From JACDBE01 sp963714055 (GTDB lineage: Bacteria > Actinomycetota > Acidimicrobiia > Spongiisociales > UBA5794): a stretch of DNA of 64,000 nt. The translations under genes were made by a program, and so were the position numbers. The stretch is from contig OY970227.1 in assembly GCA_963714055.1 (NCBI GenBank), positions 434,001 through 498,000 on the forward strand, written 5' to 3'. The notes under the pieces are model-generated. The model saw only the letters and a list, made by a program, of their open reading frames with translations. It was not told the origin of the DNA and did not search any database. Shown piece after piece: positions 8,078 to 16,809 of this stretch (its first letter is position 1; each line of letters begins with the position of its first letter).

Positions 8078-8527
8078 TCAGCCGGCGGTGTGGGCCGCCG
8101 TCCACTCCTCGACCTGGCGGGCGACCGCCGCCGAGTCGAACCAGGTGTTCTCGTGGACGATGAGCCCGTCACGGATCTCGAACACGTGGAGCATCCGCAC
8201 CTCGACGAAGGCTCCCCCGCCGGCGACACCTGCCCATGCGCCGTGGACGTGCCCGGAGGCGATCGATTCGTCGACCACCCACCGGCCGTCAGCCGAGGAG
8301 AATCGCCGCACCGACCTCAGCTCGAGGTCGGGTATGGAGCCGAGGATGTCGCCGTACACGGCGCCCACCGCCTCCTTGCCCCTCACCGGGCTGAGCGGGT
8401 GGGTGATGTCGTCCCACACGATGTCGTCGGCGTAGGTGGCCAGCGTGGCGGCCACATCGTGGGCGTTCTCGGCGGCGAAGTGCCGATCGACGGTCTCCAT
8501 GCCGGCGGTGCCGGCTTCGATCTCCAT
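8078..8527 (-). CDS. SnoaL-like/NTF2-fold protein
   Basis: 149 residues starting MEIEAGTAGMETVDRHFAAE; a second possible start is METVDRHF at 8501, but the upstream ATG has GGGAGG close before it. The NTF2-like cone is evident: DRHFAAENAHDVAATLATYADDIVWDD, the GKEAVGAVYGDI helix and ending FEIRDGLIVHENTWFDSAAV. SnoaL-like proteins are small cyclases, isomerases or ligand binders; function unassigned. Together with the next gene it forms a minus-strand pair with 64 bp between them. Two further SnoaL-like genes occur in the window (21925, 47231). Confidence 0.85.
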   Translation of the reverse strand: MEIEAGTAGMETVDRHFAAENAHDVAATLATYADDIVWDDITHPLSPVRGKEAVGAVYGDILGSIPDLELRSVRRFSSADGRWVVDESIASGHVHGAWAGVAGGGAFVEVRMLHVFEIRDGLIVHENTWFDSAAVARQVEEWTAAHTAG

Positions 8528-8591
8528 TGGCCTCCCTGGTGCGCTGTCGCGGAATATACCGGGCGTCGCCCCGGGCGTCGCCGGTGGCCGG

Positions 8592-9680
8592 TCACCGGCG
8601 GTCGACCACCACCCGGCCGTGGCGCAGGACGAGGCGGGGGTGGCCCAGCTCCGCCAATCCGCCCGGCAGGTCCACGAGCAGCAGGTCGGCGGGCTCGCCA
8701 AGGGCCAAGCCGGGCCGTCCGAAGGCATCCCTCCCCGTCTCGACCAACGCAGCAATGGCGGTGGGCTCGGGCAGGCCGTGCTCGACCAGCCGGCGCGCCT
8801 CGTCGACGACGGCCCCGTGCGGCAGGGCCAGGTCGGTGCCGGCCAGGACCCGCACGCCGGCAGCCACCGCCGGCGCCAGCAGGCGCCGCACATTGGCCAG
8901 TCCCTCGTTGACCAGCCTCCCTCCCGACGAGCCGGCGCCGAGCTGCGCGGCGAGGCCCTCCATGGCGGCGACGGTGGGCACCCAGGCGCCATCCCGCTCA
9001 CCCAGCATGGCGATGTCGTCCTCGGTCAGGAACAACCCGTGCTCGACGGAGTCGACGCCGGCCCGCACCGCCATCCCGGGCACCTCGGGGGCGCAGGTGT
9101 GGATCGCCACCCGCAGGCCGCGGCGGTGGGCGCGGTCGACGGCGGAGGCCAGCTCCGCCTCGCCGAAATTGGGCAACGCCCCGCGCCCCTTGCGGGGCCA
9201 GTCGCCGATCAGCTTCACCCAGCGCACGCCGTCGGGGCCGTACCGGTCGACGTGGTCGCCCACCTTCGACCCGTCGATCTCGGTGGCGATCCCCGGGTAG
9301 TAGCCGTCGGCGGTGGCGAGCAGCGCTCCCGCCAGCTCCACCTCGGGCCGCTCGGCGGGATCGAGCGCCATGGTGAACCCAACGGTCTCGTCGTCGTCGG
9401 TTCCCTTGTCGCCCACCAGCAGCACCCCTCCGGCGAGTTGTTCGGCAGCGTGCTGGGCGACGTGCTGCTGCCGCCGGCGACCCTGGTCGAGCAGCTCGGC
9501 GATGCTCCCTGCCCCGAGGTGGGCGTGGGCGTCGACCAGCCCGGGCACCGCCACCCACCCGGTCAGGTCGACGGCGTCGGCGGAGGCGGCGCCCCCGGCC
9601 TCGACCCAGCGGCCCTCCCCGTCGATGCCCAGCGACCGTTCTCCAGCCGGCGTGCCGATCCGCAGCACCTGTCCTCGCAT
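8592..9680 (-). CDS. amidohydrolase family protein (imidazolonepropionase-like)
   Basis: 362 residues from ATG at 9680 (MRGQVLRIGTPAGERS). An N-terminal beta-sandwich leads into the TIM-barrel metal site VPGLVDAHAHLG (HxH, ~residue 50), later metal/substrate residues in VAIHTCAPEVPG, DSVEHGLFLTEDD and AGTDLALPHG, and a C-terminal LALGEPADLLLVD sheet. This is the pattern of metal-dependent amidohydrolases similar to imidazolonepropionase and prolidase-like enzymes. The HxH is DAHAHLG as expected. The open frame extends further upstream but would run into the divergent ABC transporter, so the internal ATG is preferred. Confidence 0.88.
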   Translation of the reverse strand: MRGQVLRIGTPAGERSLGIDGEGRWVEAGGAASADAVDLTGWVAVPGLVDAHAHLGAGSIAELLDQGRRRQQHVAQHAAEQLAGGVLLVGDKGTDDDETVGFTMALDPAERPEVELAGALLATADGYYPGIATEIDGSKVGDHVDRYGPDGVRWVKLIGDWPRKGRGALPNFGEAELASAVDRAHRRGLRVAIHTCAPEVPGMAVRAGVDSVEHGLFLTEDDIAMLGERDGAWVPTVAAMEGLAAQLGAGSSGGRLVNEGLANVRRLLAPAVAAGVRVLAGTDLALPHGAVVDEARRLVEHGLPEPTAIAALVETGRDAFGRPGLALGEPADLLLVDLPGGLAELGHPRLVLRHGRVVVDRR

Positions 9681-9741
9681 GCGGCGCAAGGTAACGGAGC
9701 CCCGATCGTGCTGCATCGGGTACCGCCTAGCATCGACGCCC

Positions 9742-10635
9742 ATGCTCCGCCTCAACGAGCTGTCGAAGCGGTATGGCGACGTGGTGGCCCTCGACGACTG
9801 TTCCTTCGAGGTGGCCCCAGGCACGTTGCTTGGGTTCTTGGGACCGAATGGGGCGGGCAAGACGACGGCGATGCGGGCCATCTTCGGGCTGATCCGGCCC
9901 GACCACGGTGAGGTCACCTGGAAGGGCGCCCCCATCGACGTTCCCACCCGACACCGGTTCGGGTACATGCCCGAGCAGCGCGGTCTCTACCCGCGGATGA
10001 AGATCGCCGCCCAGCTCGCCTACTTCGGCCAGCTCCACGGCATGGGGCGCAGCGACGCCGAGGCATCGGCCGGTCGCTGGCTGGACACCCTCGGGCTCGA
10101 AGACCGCGCCGACGCCAAGCTGGAACAGCTCTCCCACGGCAACCAACAGCGGGTCCAGCTCGCCACCGCCCTCGTCCACGACCCCGACCTGCTGGTGCTC
10201 GACGAGCCGTTCTCCGGTCTCGACCCGCTCGGGGTGCGGGCCATGGCCGACATCCTGGCCAACCGCGCCGCCGCCGGGAACGCGGTTGTGTTCTCCAGCC
10301 ACCAGCTCGACCTCGTCGAGGATCTGTGCGACTCGGTGGCGGTGATCAACCAGGGCAGGATCGTGCTCGCCGGCCGGGTGGGCCAGCTGAAGGCTGCGTC
10401 CCGCTACCGCTACCTGGAGGTCGAGCACGCCGCTCCGGCGGGCTCGTGGCACCAGGCGCTCGACGGTGTGGTCGAGGTGGTTGACGAGGAGCCGGAGCGG
10501 GTCGTCCTCATGGTCGACCGGGACACCGACCCCGAGGCGATCCTGCACGTCGCCCGTCAGGCAGGCACCCTGCAGGCGTTCTCGTTCACCCCGCCAAGCC
10601 TCAGCCAGGTCTTCGTCGAGGCGGTCGGCAGGTGA
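9742..10635 (+). CDS. ABC transporter ATP-binding protein (ABC-2 export type)
   Basis: 297 residues. Walker A GPNGAGKTT, Q-loop MPEQRGLYP, signature LSHGNQQRV, Walker B DLLVLDEPFSGLDP and H-loop VVFSSHQLD are all intact. The C-terminal 80 residues (LEVEHAAPAGSW...) form the extra domain seen in NatA-like ATPases. The signature reads LSHGNQQR rather than LSGGQ, common in this subclass. Stop and start overlap with the permease (GTGA), so the two subunits are translated together. Likely a drug, sodium or lipid exporter. Confidence 0.93.
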   Translation: MLRLNELSKRYGDVVALDDCSFEVAPGTLLGFLGPNGAGKTTAMRAIFGLIRPDHGEVTWKGAPIDVPTRHRFGYMPEQRGLYPRMKIAAQLAYFGQLHGMGRSDAEASAGRWLDTLGLEDRADAKLEQLSHGNQQRVQLATALVHDPDLLVLDEPFSGLDPLGVRAMADILANRAAAGNAVVFSSHQLDLVEDLCDSVAVINQGRIVLAGRVGQLKAASRYRYLEVEHAAPAGSWHQALDGVVEVVDEEPERVVLMVDRDTDPEAILHVARQAGTLQAFSFTPPSLSQVFVEAVGR

Positions 10636-11822
10636 CCGGGAGCCCTGGCGCCCTGCAGTCCTCGTGGCTGGTGGCCCATCGGGAGTTCACCGAGCGCCTG
10701 CGGAGCCGTGCCTACCAGCTGTCCACGCTGGTCACCTTGCTGATCGTGGGAGGGTTGCTGGTGGTGCCGACGTTCTTCGACGACCCCACCCGCTACGAGA
10801 TCGGGCTGACCGGGTCGGTCCCCGACGGGCTCGAAGACCAGGTCCTCGCCGGCGCCGCCGAACCCGATACCGAGGTCGCCCTGCGGGAGATGGGCGACGC
10901 CGCCGCCATCCGGGCCGGGCTCGAGGAAGGAGACATCGACATCGGCCTCGTCGACGGCACGACCGTGGTCACCGGGCCGGACAGCCCGCCGGAGCTGGTC
11001 AGCCTGGTTACGGCGGTGGCGGCTGCCGAGTCGCTGCAGGCGGCCGCCGAACAGCTCGACATCGAATCGGGCGCGCTCGGCGAGCTCCTGTCCGCCGCTC
11101 CCGTCGTCGAGGAGATCGAGCCGGTCGACGATGCCGAGGAGCAACGGCTCTTCCTCGCCTTCATCGGCACCCTGGTGCTGTTCGTCTCCATCGTCACCTA
11201 CGGTCAATGGGTGCTGCAGGGGGTGGTCGAGGAGAAATCGAGCCGGGTGGTCGAGGTGATCCTCGGGGCGGTGCAACCCCGCCACCTGCTCGGCGGCAAG
11301 GTGCTCGGGATCGGCGCCCTGGGGCTGATCCAGGTGTTGCTGATCGCCGGCACCGGCTTCGTCGTCTCCCGGCTGACCAGACCGGTCGACATGCCCCCGA
11401 TAAGTTTCGATGTGGTGATGACCGTCCTGGTGTGGTTCGTCCTGGGGTTCGCCTTCTATGCCGCCGGTTACGCCGTCGCCGGGTCCCTGGTGAGCAACAA
11501 CGAGGACGCCCAGAACGCCTCCTTCCCTCTGACCCTGGTGCTGATGGCCGGCTACTTCGTCGCCACCAGCGCGCTCGGCAGCGGAGGGGACAACGTGGTG
11601 GTTCGGATCCTGTCGATCGTGCCGCCGTTCTCCCCAATGGTCATGCCGTTGCGCCAGGTGGCGGGTGAAGCCACCGCCTGGGAGGTGGCGCTGGCGATGA
11701 TCCTGATGATCGCCGCCATCGTGGCGATGCTCCGGATCGGCGGTCGGGTCTATTCGGGCGGGTTGCTCCGCTCCGGGGGTCGGGCCAAGCTGCGGGACGC
11801 CTTCCGCGGCGCCGAGGCTTGA
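10632..11822 (+). CDS. ABC-2 family transporter permease (NatB-like)
   Basis: 396 residues from a GTG overlapping the ATPase stop. One transmembrane helix near the N-terminus (YQLSTLVTLLIVGGLLVV), a ~140-residue extracytoplasmic domain, then at least five membrane helices from LFLAFIGTLVLFVSIVTYGQ onward, including the ABC2 hallmark VVEEKSSRVVEVILGAVQPRHLLGGKVLG. The arrangement matches the NatB/YhaP class. Cargo unknown. Confidence 0.92.
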   Translation: MTGSPGALQSSWLVAHREFTERLRSRAYQLSTLVTLLIVGGLLVVPTFFDDPTRYEIGLTGSVPDGLEDQVLAGAAEPDTEVALREMGDAAAIRAGLEEGDIDIGLVDGTTVVTGPDSPPELVSLVTAVAAAESLQAAAEQLDIESGALGELLSAAPVVEEIEPVDDAEEQRLFLAFIGTLVLFVSIVTYGQWVLQGVVEEKSSRVVEVILGAVQPRHLLGGKVLGIGALGLIQVLLIAGTGFVVSRLTRPVDMPPISFDVVMTVLVWFVLGFAFYAAGYAVAGSLVSNNEDAQNASFPLTLVLMAGYFVATSALGSGGDNVVVRILSIVPPFSPMVMPLRQVAGEATAWEVALAMILMIAAIVAMLRIGGRVYSGGLLRSGGRAKLRDAFRGAEA

Positions 11823-11961
11823 CGGTTCGCACCGGTCGAGGGCTCTGAGCCGCACCGCCGGGCGAAGTCGCCGTTGGCAGTGGGTCGGCTAGCATTCCCG
11901 GCGTCCGTCGGCTCCGCGATGCGGCGCCCCTCGCCACGATCCCCGTTGGAGCCCTGTACCC

Positions 11962-13110
11962 ATGAACCTGTCGATCACCCGCCGCAGCCCTTACCGGCCC
12001 GAGATCGAGTTCGTCGAGCGCAAGGGCGCCGGCCATCCCGACACCATCTGCGACCACCTCGCCGAGGACCTCGCCCGGACGCTGGCCCGCCAGTACCTCG
12101 AGAACACCGGCCAGGTGCAGCACTTCAACGTCGACAAGGCGATCTTCGCCGCCGGGTCGGTCGAGATCGGCTTCGGCGGCGGACACCACACCAAGGCGTC
12201 CAAGTTGGTGCTGGTGGGGAAGGCCTACATGGGCGGCGAGTGGAAGCCCGACGTCGAGCAGCTCCGCCAGGCCTACCTCATGAAGCTCCTCGAGTTGCTC
12301 CCCGACGCCACCGACGAGGCGTTCGAGGTCGACATCTGGCTCAACCCGTCCTCGGTCGACCTGGAGGCCGTGGCCGGTGGTCGGGACACCGTGCCGATGG
12401 CGAACGACACCTCCTTCGCCGCCGTCTCGCTCCCCCGCTCCCCGTTGGAGCGGTCGGTGTACGAGGTGGAGACGACGCTGAACGCGGACGAGTACCGGGC
12501 CCGGGTCCCGGTCGGCCGTGACATCAAGGTGATGGGCGCCCGCGTCGGCGACCAGGCCCGGCTCACCGTTGCCGCCCCGGTGACCGCCACCAAGGTCGCC
12601 AGCCGGGCCGAGTACGACGATGCCGTCGCCACGATCCGCGCCACCGCCACCACGGTCGCCAGCGAGGCGTTCGGCGCCCCGGTCGAGGTCGCCGTCAACC
12701 AGGCCGACCTCGAGAACACGGTGTACCTCACGCTCACCGGCACCTCGGCCGAGGCCGGCGACGACGGGCAGGTGGGACGGGGCAACCGGTTCGGCGGGCT
12801 GATCACCCCGTACCGCCCGATGAGCCTCGAGGCCGCCGCCGGCAAGAACCCGGCCGCCCACGTCGGGAAGACCTACCACGCCTTCGGGTTCGACATCGCC
12901 ACGGAGTTGCTCGCCACCACGGGCGCCGAGGACGTCACGCTCCGGCTGCTCAGCTCGATCGGGCATCCGGTGACCAGCCCCCAGGCGGTCCACGTCGAAG
13001 TGGCAGGCCAGGTCGACGACGAGGACATCCGCCGTGCCGTGGACGCGGCCTTCGCCGACTGGGCCGGCGTCCGCGACCGACTCATCGCCGGTCTCTACGA
13101 GCTGTACTGA
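11962..13110 (+). CDS. methionine adenosyltransferase, archaeal type
   Basis: 382 residues of the archaeal AdoMet synthetase family (PF01941), not bacterial MetK. It makes S-adenosylmethionine from methionine and ATP. Diagnostic stretches are VERKGAGHPDTICDHLAEDL (residues ~14-33), FGGGHHTKASKLVLVGKAY and, near residue 265, GDDGQVGRGNRFGGLITPYR followed by PMSLEAAAGKNPAAHVGK. Length fits the family. GGAG at 11946 supports the ATG. A TAGCAT -10-like element at 11890 might serve it. No SAM riboswitch was found in the 139-bp upstream gap. It could be the only MAT of the cell or a second, pathway-linked copy feeding the SAM-dependent enzymes nearby; the rest of the genome would decide. Confidence 0.9.
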   Translation: MNLSITRRSPYRPEIEFVERKGAGHPDTICDHLAEDLARTLARQYLENTGQVQHFNVDKAIFAAGSVEIGFGGGHHTKASKLVLVGKAYMGGEWKPDVEQLRQAYLMKLLELLPDATDEAFEVDIWLNPSSVDLEAVAGGRDTVPMANDTSFAAVSLPRSPLERSVYEVETTLNADEYRARVPVGRDIKVMGARVGDQARLTVAAPVTATKVASRAEYDDAVATIRATATTVASEAFGAPVEVAVNQADLENTVYLTLTGTSAEAGDDGQVGRGNRFGGLITPYRPMSLEAAAGKNPAAHVGKTYHAFGFDIATELLATTGAEDVTLRLLSSIGHPVTSPQAVHVEVAGQVDDEDIRRAVDAAFADWAGVRDRLIAGLYELY

Positions 13111-13120
13111 GCGCTGACGT

Positions 13121-13172
13121 CGTCGAACTTTGAGCGAGTGGCGCCATCTGGTGTAGTCAATCGCTCAAAGTT
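13121..13172. repeat. 52-bp palindromic repeat, copy 1
   Basis: Copy 1 of an exactly duplicated 52-bp unit. Perfect 12-bp arms AACTTTGAGCGA (13126-13137) and TCGCTCAAAGTT (13161-13172) enclose a 23-nt spacer that holds the palindrome TGGCGCCA. It begins 10 bp after the MAT stop codon, between convergent genes. It has no coding sense in either strand. Confidence 0.9.
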
Positions 13173-13192
13173 GGCGACCAGGCGGCGCGAGC

Positions 13193-13244
13193 CGTCGAAC
13201 TTTGAGCGAGTGGCGCCATCTGGTGTAGTCAATCGCTCAAAGTT
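13193..13244. repeat. 52-bp palindromic repeat, copy 2
   Basis: Identical to the unit at 13121-13172, in the same orientation with a 72-bp period and a 20-bp unrelated spacer (GC-rich). Its right arm ends 11 bp before the stop codon of the convergent DNA glycosylase gene. Possible roles are a double bidirectional terminator or a REP/MITE-like element. Confidence 0.9.
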
Positions 13245-13255
13245 TGTGTGGGAGG

Positions 13256-14149
13256 TCAGGTCGACTCGATGCGGCGCACCGCCCTTCTCGGGCCATAGCT
13301 CGGGGCTTTGATCCCCGACCGCTCCAACAGGGCAACCACCCGTCTCCGGTGCCCGCGGTATGGCTCGAGCAGCGTCAGCATCCGATCGTCGTCGGCGCGC
13401 GGTTCCCCGGCCAGCACCCAGGCGACCAGGTTGGGCAGGTGGTAGTCCCCGATGGGGACGGCATCGGGGTCGCCGCAGGCCGCTCCCATGACGATTCCGG
13501 CGGTCCACGGCCCGATGCCCCGCACCGCGCCCAGCCGCCGGTAGCCGTCCTCGAAACCGAGCCCGGTGATCGCCCCGAGCCTCCCCATCCGGCGCGCCGC
13601 CTCGATCACCGTGGACGCCCTGGCCCGCTCCACGCCGAGAGGGTGGAGGTCCTCGTAGCGGAGTCCGGCGACCACCTCGGGCGGCGGAGGCACCCAGGAC
13701 TCGACCGGCCCCGGTGCCGGCTCGCCATGAGCACGCACCACGGCGTGGTACTCCCGGTGCGCCTCTTCGCCGGTGACCCTCTGCCCCAGCACCGCGGGCA
13801 GCAGCGCCGACCACACCAGGCCGCTGTGACCCATCCGCAGCCCGCCGGCCCGGTGGTGGAGGTCGCGCAGCGCCCCCGGCGGCGGATCGAAACCGTCTGG
13901 GTCGTCGCCGAGCCCGAGGAGGTCGGGGAGGTGGTCGAGCACCCACGCCGACCCGGGACCGAACCCCTCCGCCTCGACCCGGCCGGCGACCAGGTCGACC
14001 CGGAGGCTCACCGCGCCTTCCGGGGTGCGCTCCACCCACCAGGCGCCGCCGGCCCCGCCCTGCACCCGACCGACCGCCTTGCCGACCGTGGTGCGCAACG
14101 TCGCCGCCACGTCCAGCGGGCGAGCGAGGTCGAGGCTGATGCTCGGCAT
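13256..14149 (-). CDS. DNA-3-methyladenine glycosylase II-like (AlkA/HhH-GPD)
   Basis: 297 residues. The helix-hairpin-helix is LGAVRGIGPWTAGIVMGAA (~residues 214-232) and the catalytic aspartate sits in VPIGDYHLPNLV directly after it, the HhH-GPD signature. The N-terminal half is the TBP-like beta domain of AlkA (LDLARPLDVAATLRTTVG). It excises alkylated bases in base-excision repair. It starts at the ATG at 14149, 34 bp from the divergent enolase-family gene, and ends beside the 52-bp repeats. Confidence 0.9.
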   Translation of the reverse strand: MPSISLDLARPLDVAATLRTTVGKAVGRVQGGAGGAWWVERTPEGAVSLRVDLVAGRVEAEGFGPGSAWVLDHLPDLLGLGDDPDGFDPPPGALRDLHHRAGGLRMGHSGLVWSALLPAVLGQRVTGEEAHREYHAVVRAHGEPAPGPVESWVPPPPEVVAGLRYEDLHPLGVERARASTVIEAARRMGRLGAITGLGFEDGYRRLGAVRGIGPWTAGIVMGAACGDPDAVPIGDYHLPNLVAWVLAGEPRADDDRMLTLLEPYRGHRRRVVALLERSGIKAPSYGPRRAVRRIEST

Positions 14150-14183
14150 CGGCTGACGCTACCCGGGTCGTAACCTCCCGGCC

Positions 14184-15236
14184 GTGGGTGCGCCCGCCCG
14201 ACCCGATCGCTTCGAGCTGTGGGATGTCACGGTTCCGATGCGGCGCGGCCTCCGCTCGGCGACGGGTGCGATCGGCGAACGGCGGTCGATCGTGGTGGCG
14301 GTCACTGCCGGCGACGTCACCGGGTGGGGAGAGGCGGCCCCGGTCACCGGGCACAGCCTCGACACCGCCGACGAGGCGTGGACACTCCTCGCCGCGCTGG
14401 CCGAGCTGGTGGTCGCCGGCGATGATCCCGCCCCGATCGAGGGCTCGACCGCCACCTCCGCCCTCGACGCCGCCCTCACCGACCTGGCCGCCCGCCTCGA
14501 AGGGTCGCCGCCTGCCGTCCACCTCGGAGGGGCGATGGAACCGGTGCCGGGCTCGGTGGCCATCGACCTGCCCCGCTCCGAAGGCGCCCTGCTCGATCAC
14601 GTCGACGCGGCGGCATCGGCCGGCTACCGCCACGTCAAGGTCAAGATCGACCCCGCCTCGGTGGGTCACGTCGCCGCCGCCCGACACCGGCATCCCGGCC
14701 TCGGCATCGCCGTCGACGCCAACGGCACCTTCGATGCCGCCACCGCCGATCTGCTGGTCGAGTTGGATGCCTTCGGCCTCGACTACGTCGAGCAGCCTTT
14801 CTCCCCCGGCGACACCGAGACCACGGCCGAGCTGCGTACGGCCCTCGCCGCCCCGGTGTGCCTCGACGAGTCCGTCCGGGCCATCGCCGACATCCCTGTC
14901 GCCGTCGGGCTCGCCGATGCGGTGGCCCTCAAGCCGGGGAGGCTGGGGCCGACGCTCACCCGGCGGGCCATCGACGTCGCCGCTCGCCACGGCCTCGGCG
15001 TGAAGATCGGCGGCATGGTCGAGACCGGGATCGGCCGGGGCGTGCTGGTCGCCTTCGCCACCCACCCCGCGGTCACCCTGCCCAGCGATCTCGCCGCCTC
15101 CGACCGCTACTTCGACGACGACCTGGTGGTCCCCCCGTGGGCGCTCCTGGGAGGCAACCTCGTCCCCCGGGCGACCGTCGCCGTCGACCTGTCCAACCTC
15201 CGTCGCTTCGCCACGGCGCACGCCGTGATCACCTGA
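14184..15236 (+). CDS. enolase-superfamily enzyme, o-succinylbenzoate synthase-like
   Basis: 350 residues from a GTG. The muconate-lactonizing subgroup active site is complete: KxK lysines in HVKVKID, metal ligands in VDANG, VEQP and CLDES, and the second catalytic lysine in VALKPGRLG. An MR/MLE N-terminal capping domain precedes it. o-Succinylbenzoate synthase (MenC, menaquinone pathway) is the most likely activity in an actinobacterium, but no other men gene is nearby, and N-acylamino-acid racemase or dipeptide epimerase remains possible. The start is chosen at the GTG 34 bp from the divergent glycosylase. Confidence 0.8.
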   Translation: MGAPARPDRFELWDVTVPMRRGLRSATGAIGERRSIVVAVTAGDVTGWGEAAPVTGHSLDTADEAWTLLAALAELVVAGDDPAPIEGSTATSALDAALTDLAARLEGSPPAVHLGGAMEPVPGSVAIDLPRSEGALLDHVDAAASAGYRHVKVKIDPASVGHVAAARHRHPGLGIAVDANGTFDAATADLLVELDAFGLDYVEQPFSPGDTETTAELRTALAAPVCLDESVRAIADIPVAVGLADAVALKPGRLGPTLTRRAIDVAARHGLGVKIGGMVETGIGRGVLVAFATHPAVTLPSDLAASDRYFDDDLVVPPWALLGGNLVPRATVAVDLSNLRRFATAHAVIT

Positions 15237-15284
15237 CCGCCGGGTGTTGGCCTGCCGGGGCGGCGACGACCATCATGCCCGGCG

Positions 15285-16205
15285 ATGGCGCGCCTACTCG
15301 TTGTCGGAGCTGGACAGGTGGCGACTGCGGCGGCCCAGGCGGCGCTCGCCGACGGTGTCGTCGACGGGATCGCCGGAGTGGTCGACGCCGACGGTACCGC
15401 CCGGCAGCGGCTCGCCTCCGCCCTCGACGCTCCCGGCTACGCGGCGGTGGCCGAGCTCACCATGGCCCGCGAAGGGGACCGGGCCCTCGTCATCCTGGGG
15501 CCGGTGGTGGACTCCGTGGCGCCGGTGATCCTCCGGCTCCTCTCCCTCGGCTACCACGCCGTGTCGACCTGCGAGGAGCTCGCCTGGCCACCGCGGCACA
15601 CGTGGAACGCCCTCCACACCGCGGCGCGGACCCATCACCGGGTGATCATCATGACCGGCGTCAATGCCGGGTTCGTCATGGACCGGCTCCCTCTGCTCGC
15701 CGCGGCGGCTGCCCGGCGGGTCCGGCGGGTGACGGTGAGCCGCCGCATCGACTCCTCGCTGCGCCGCGAGTCATTCCTGGCCAGGACCGGGCGCGGGCTC
15801 GACCCGGCGGCATTCGCCGCCGCCGTCGCCACCAGGGACGTCGGCCACCGTGGCCTGGTACCCAGCGCCAAGCTGCTCGCCCATGCCCTCGGCTGGCCCA
15901 ACCACGACGTCACCGAGACCGTGCAACCGGTGCTCGAAGGGGAAGCGGCCTCGGGGATGCGCCAGGAGGTCACGCTGCGAGCGGCGGAGCGGACCATCCG
16001 CTTCGAGTTGGAGGCGACCTGGCGCCTGCCCGATCCCGGCGACACCATCGCGGTGGACGGTGAGCCACCGTTCGAGCTGGTCATCCCCGGCGGATACCAG
16101 GGCGACCTCGGCGCCGCCGCCGAGATAACCACCGCGCTCCGGCGGTGCACCGAGCTGACCCCGTCGTTCTACCGCCCGACCGACCTGCCCCTCCGGTTCG
16201 GGTGA
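15285..16205 (+). CDS. Rossmann-fold dehydrogenase, DapB/2,4-diaminopentanoate dehydrogenase-like
   Basis: 306 residues. The NAD(P) motif is LLVVGAGQVATAAAQAAL at the N-terminus, followed by GDRALVILGPVVDSVAPVILRLL and a conserved YHAVSTCEELAWPP, in which the phrase 'STCEEL' is typical of the Ord-like amino-acid dehydrogenase group related to dihydrodipicolinate reductase; MTGVNAGFVMDRLP corresponds to the catalytic-domain entry. It lies 48 bp after the MenC-like gene in the same direction. Substrate unknown. Confidence 0.75.
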   Translation: MARLLVVGAGQVATAAAQAALADGVVDGIAGVVDADGTARQRLASALDAPGYAAVAELTMAREGDRALVILGPVVDSVAPVILRLLSLGYHAVSTCEELAWPPRHTWNALHTAARTHHRVIIMTGVNAGFVMDRLPLLAAAAARRVRRVTVSRRIDSSLRRESFLARTGRGLDPAAFAAAVATRDVGHRGLVPSAKLLAHALGWPNHDVTETVQPVLEGEAASGMRQEVTLRAAERTIRFELEATWRLPDPGDTIAVDGEPPFELVIPGGYQGDLGAAAEITTALRRCTELTPSFYRPTDLPLRFG

Positions 16206-16263
16206 TCGAGTTGTTCCGCACGTCCGGCGGCTCGGCCGGTCGGCCCGAGTAGCGTCTTAACCC

Positions 16264-16809
16264 ATGCACCGGACCACCCGAATCTCGTCCCTGGTCGCCG
16301 CCGTGGCGATCGCCGTCCTGGCCGCCTCGCCCGCCTTCGCCCAGACCACGACGACCGCCGCCACCCAGCCGGTCGACTGTGGTGAGTACCAAGGCGTGGT
16401 CTGCCAGGGCTGGTTCACAGACGATGCGGGGGTCGTCGACGACGACGCCCGCGTCGAAGACGCCATCGGCCGCCTGGTGGCGAGGTACGGCAACCAGATC
16501 GCCATGGTGGTCGTCACCGACAGCGGCGGCGTCGCCCCGAGCCAGTTCGCCGCCGAGATCGGCAACGCCTGGGGGGTCGGCACCGAGGCCAACGACGGCA
16601 TCGTCGTGCTGGTCGACCTCGACCAGCGATTCACCGCGGTGAGCCCGGGGAGCGGCGTCGCCGACCTGCCCGATCCGGACGCCATCGCCGGGGCCGGCAA
16701 CTCCTTCTTCGCCAGCGAGGACTACGAGGGTGGGATGCTCGCCATCGCCGGCAGCCTGGAGCAGGCGCTCGCCGAGCTCCATGGGGACAGCCGGCGAAGC
16801 CGCCGGTGA
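16264..16809 (+). CDS. secreted TPM-domain protein
   Basis: 181 residues with a signal peptide (positive start, hydrophobic SSLVAAVAIAVLAASPAFA, cleavage likely before Q). After a Thr-rich linker the TPM domain (PF04536) spans ~residues 50-170: FTDDAGVVDDDARVEDAIGR, IAMVVVTDSGG, AWGVGTEANDGIVVLVDLDQR and YEGGMLAIAGSLEQAL. TPM domains occur in photosystem II Psb32-type and other envelope repair proteins. The usual C-terminal membrane anchor and Gly-rich tail are absent here; they occur on the next gene, which overlaps by 4 bp. Confidence 0.88.
   Translation: MHRTTRISSLVAAVAIAVLAASPAFAQTTTTAATQPVDCGEYQGVVCQGWFTDDAGVVDDDARVEDAIGRLVARYGNQIAMVVVTDSGGVAPSQFAAEIGNAWGVGTEANDGIVVLVDLDQRFTAVSPGSGVADLPDPDAIAGAGNSFFASEDYEGGMLAIAGSLEQALAELHGDSRRSRR

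Noticed and set aside
11823..11961. SAM riboswitch upstream of the methionine adenosyltransferase
   Set aside because: No recognisable SAM-I/II/IV core or terminator in the 139-bp gap.
13121..13244. CRISPR array
   Set aside because: Only two units with a 20-bp spacer, unit is itself a 52-bp long palindrome with a 23-nt loop, and no cas gene is nearby.
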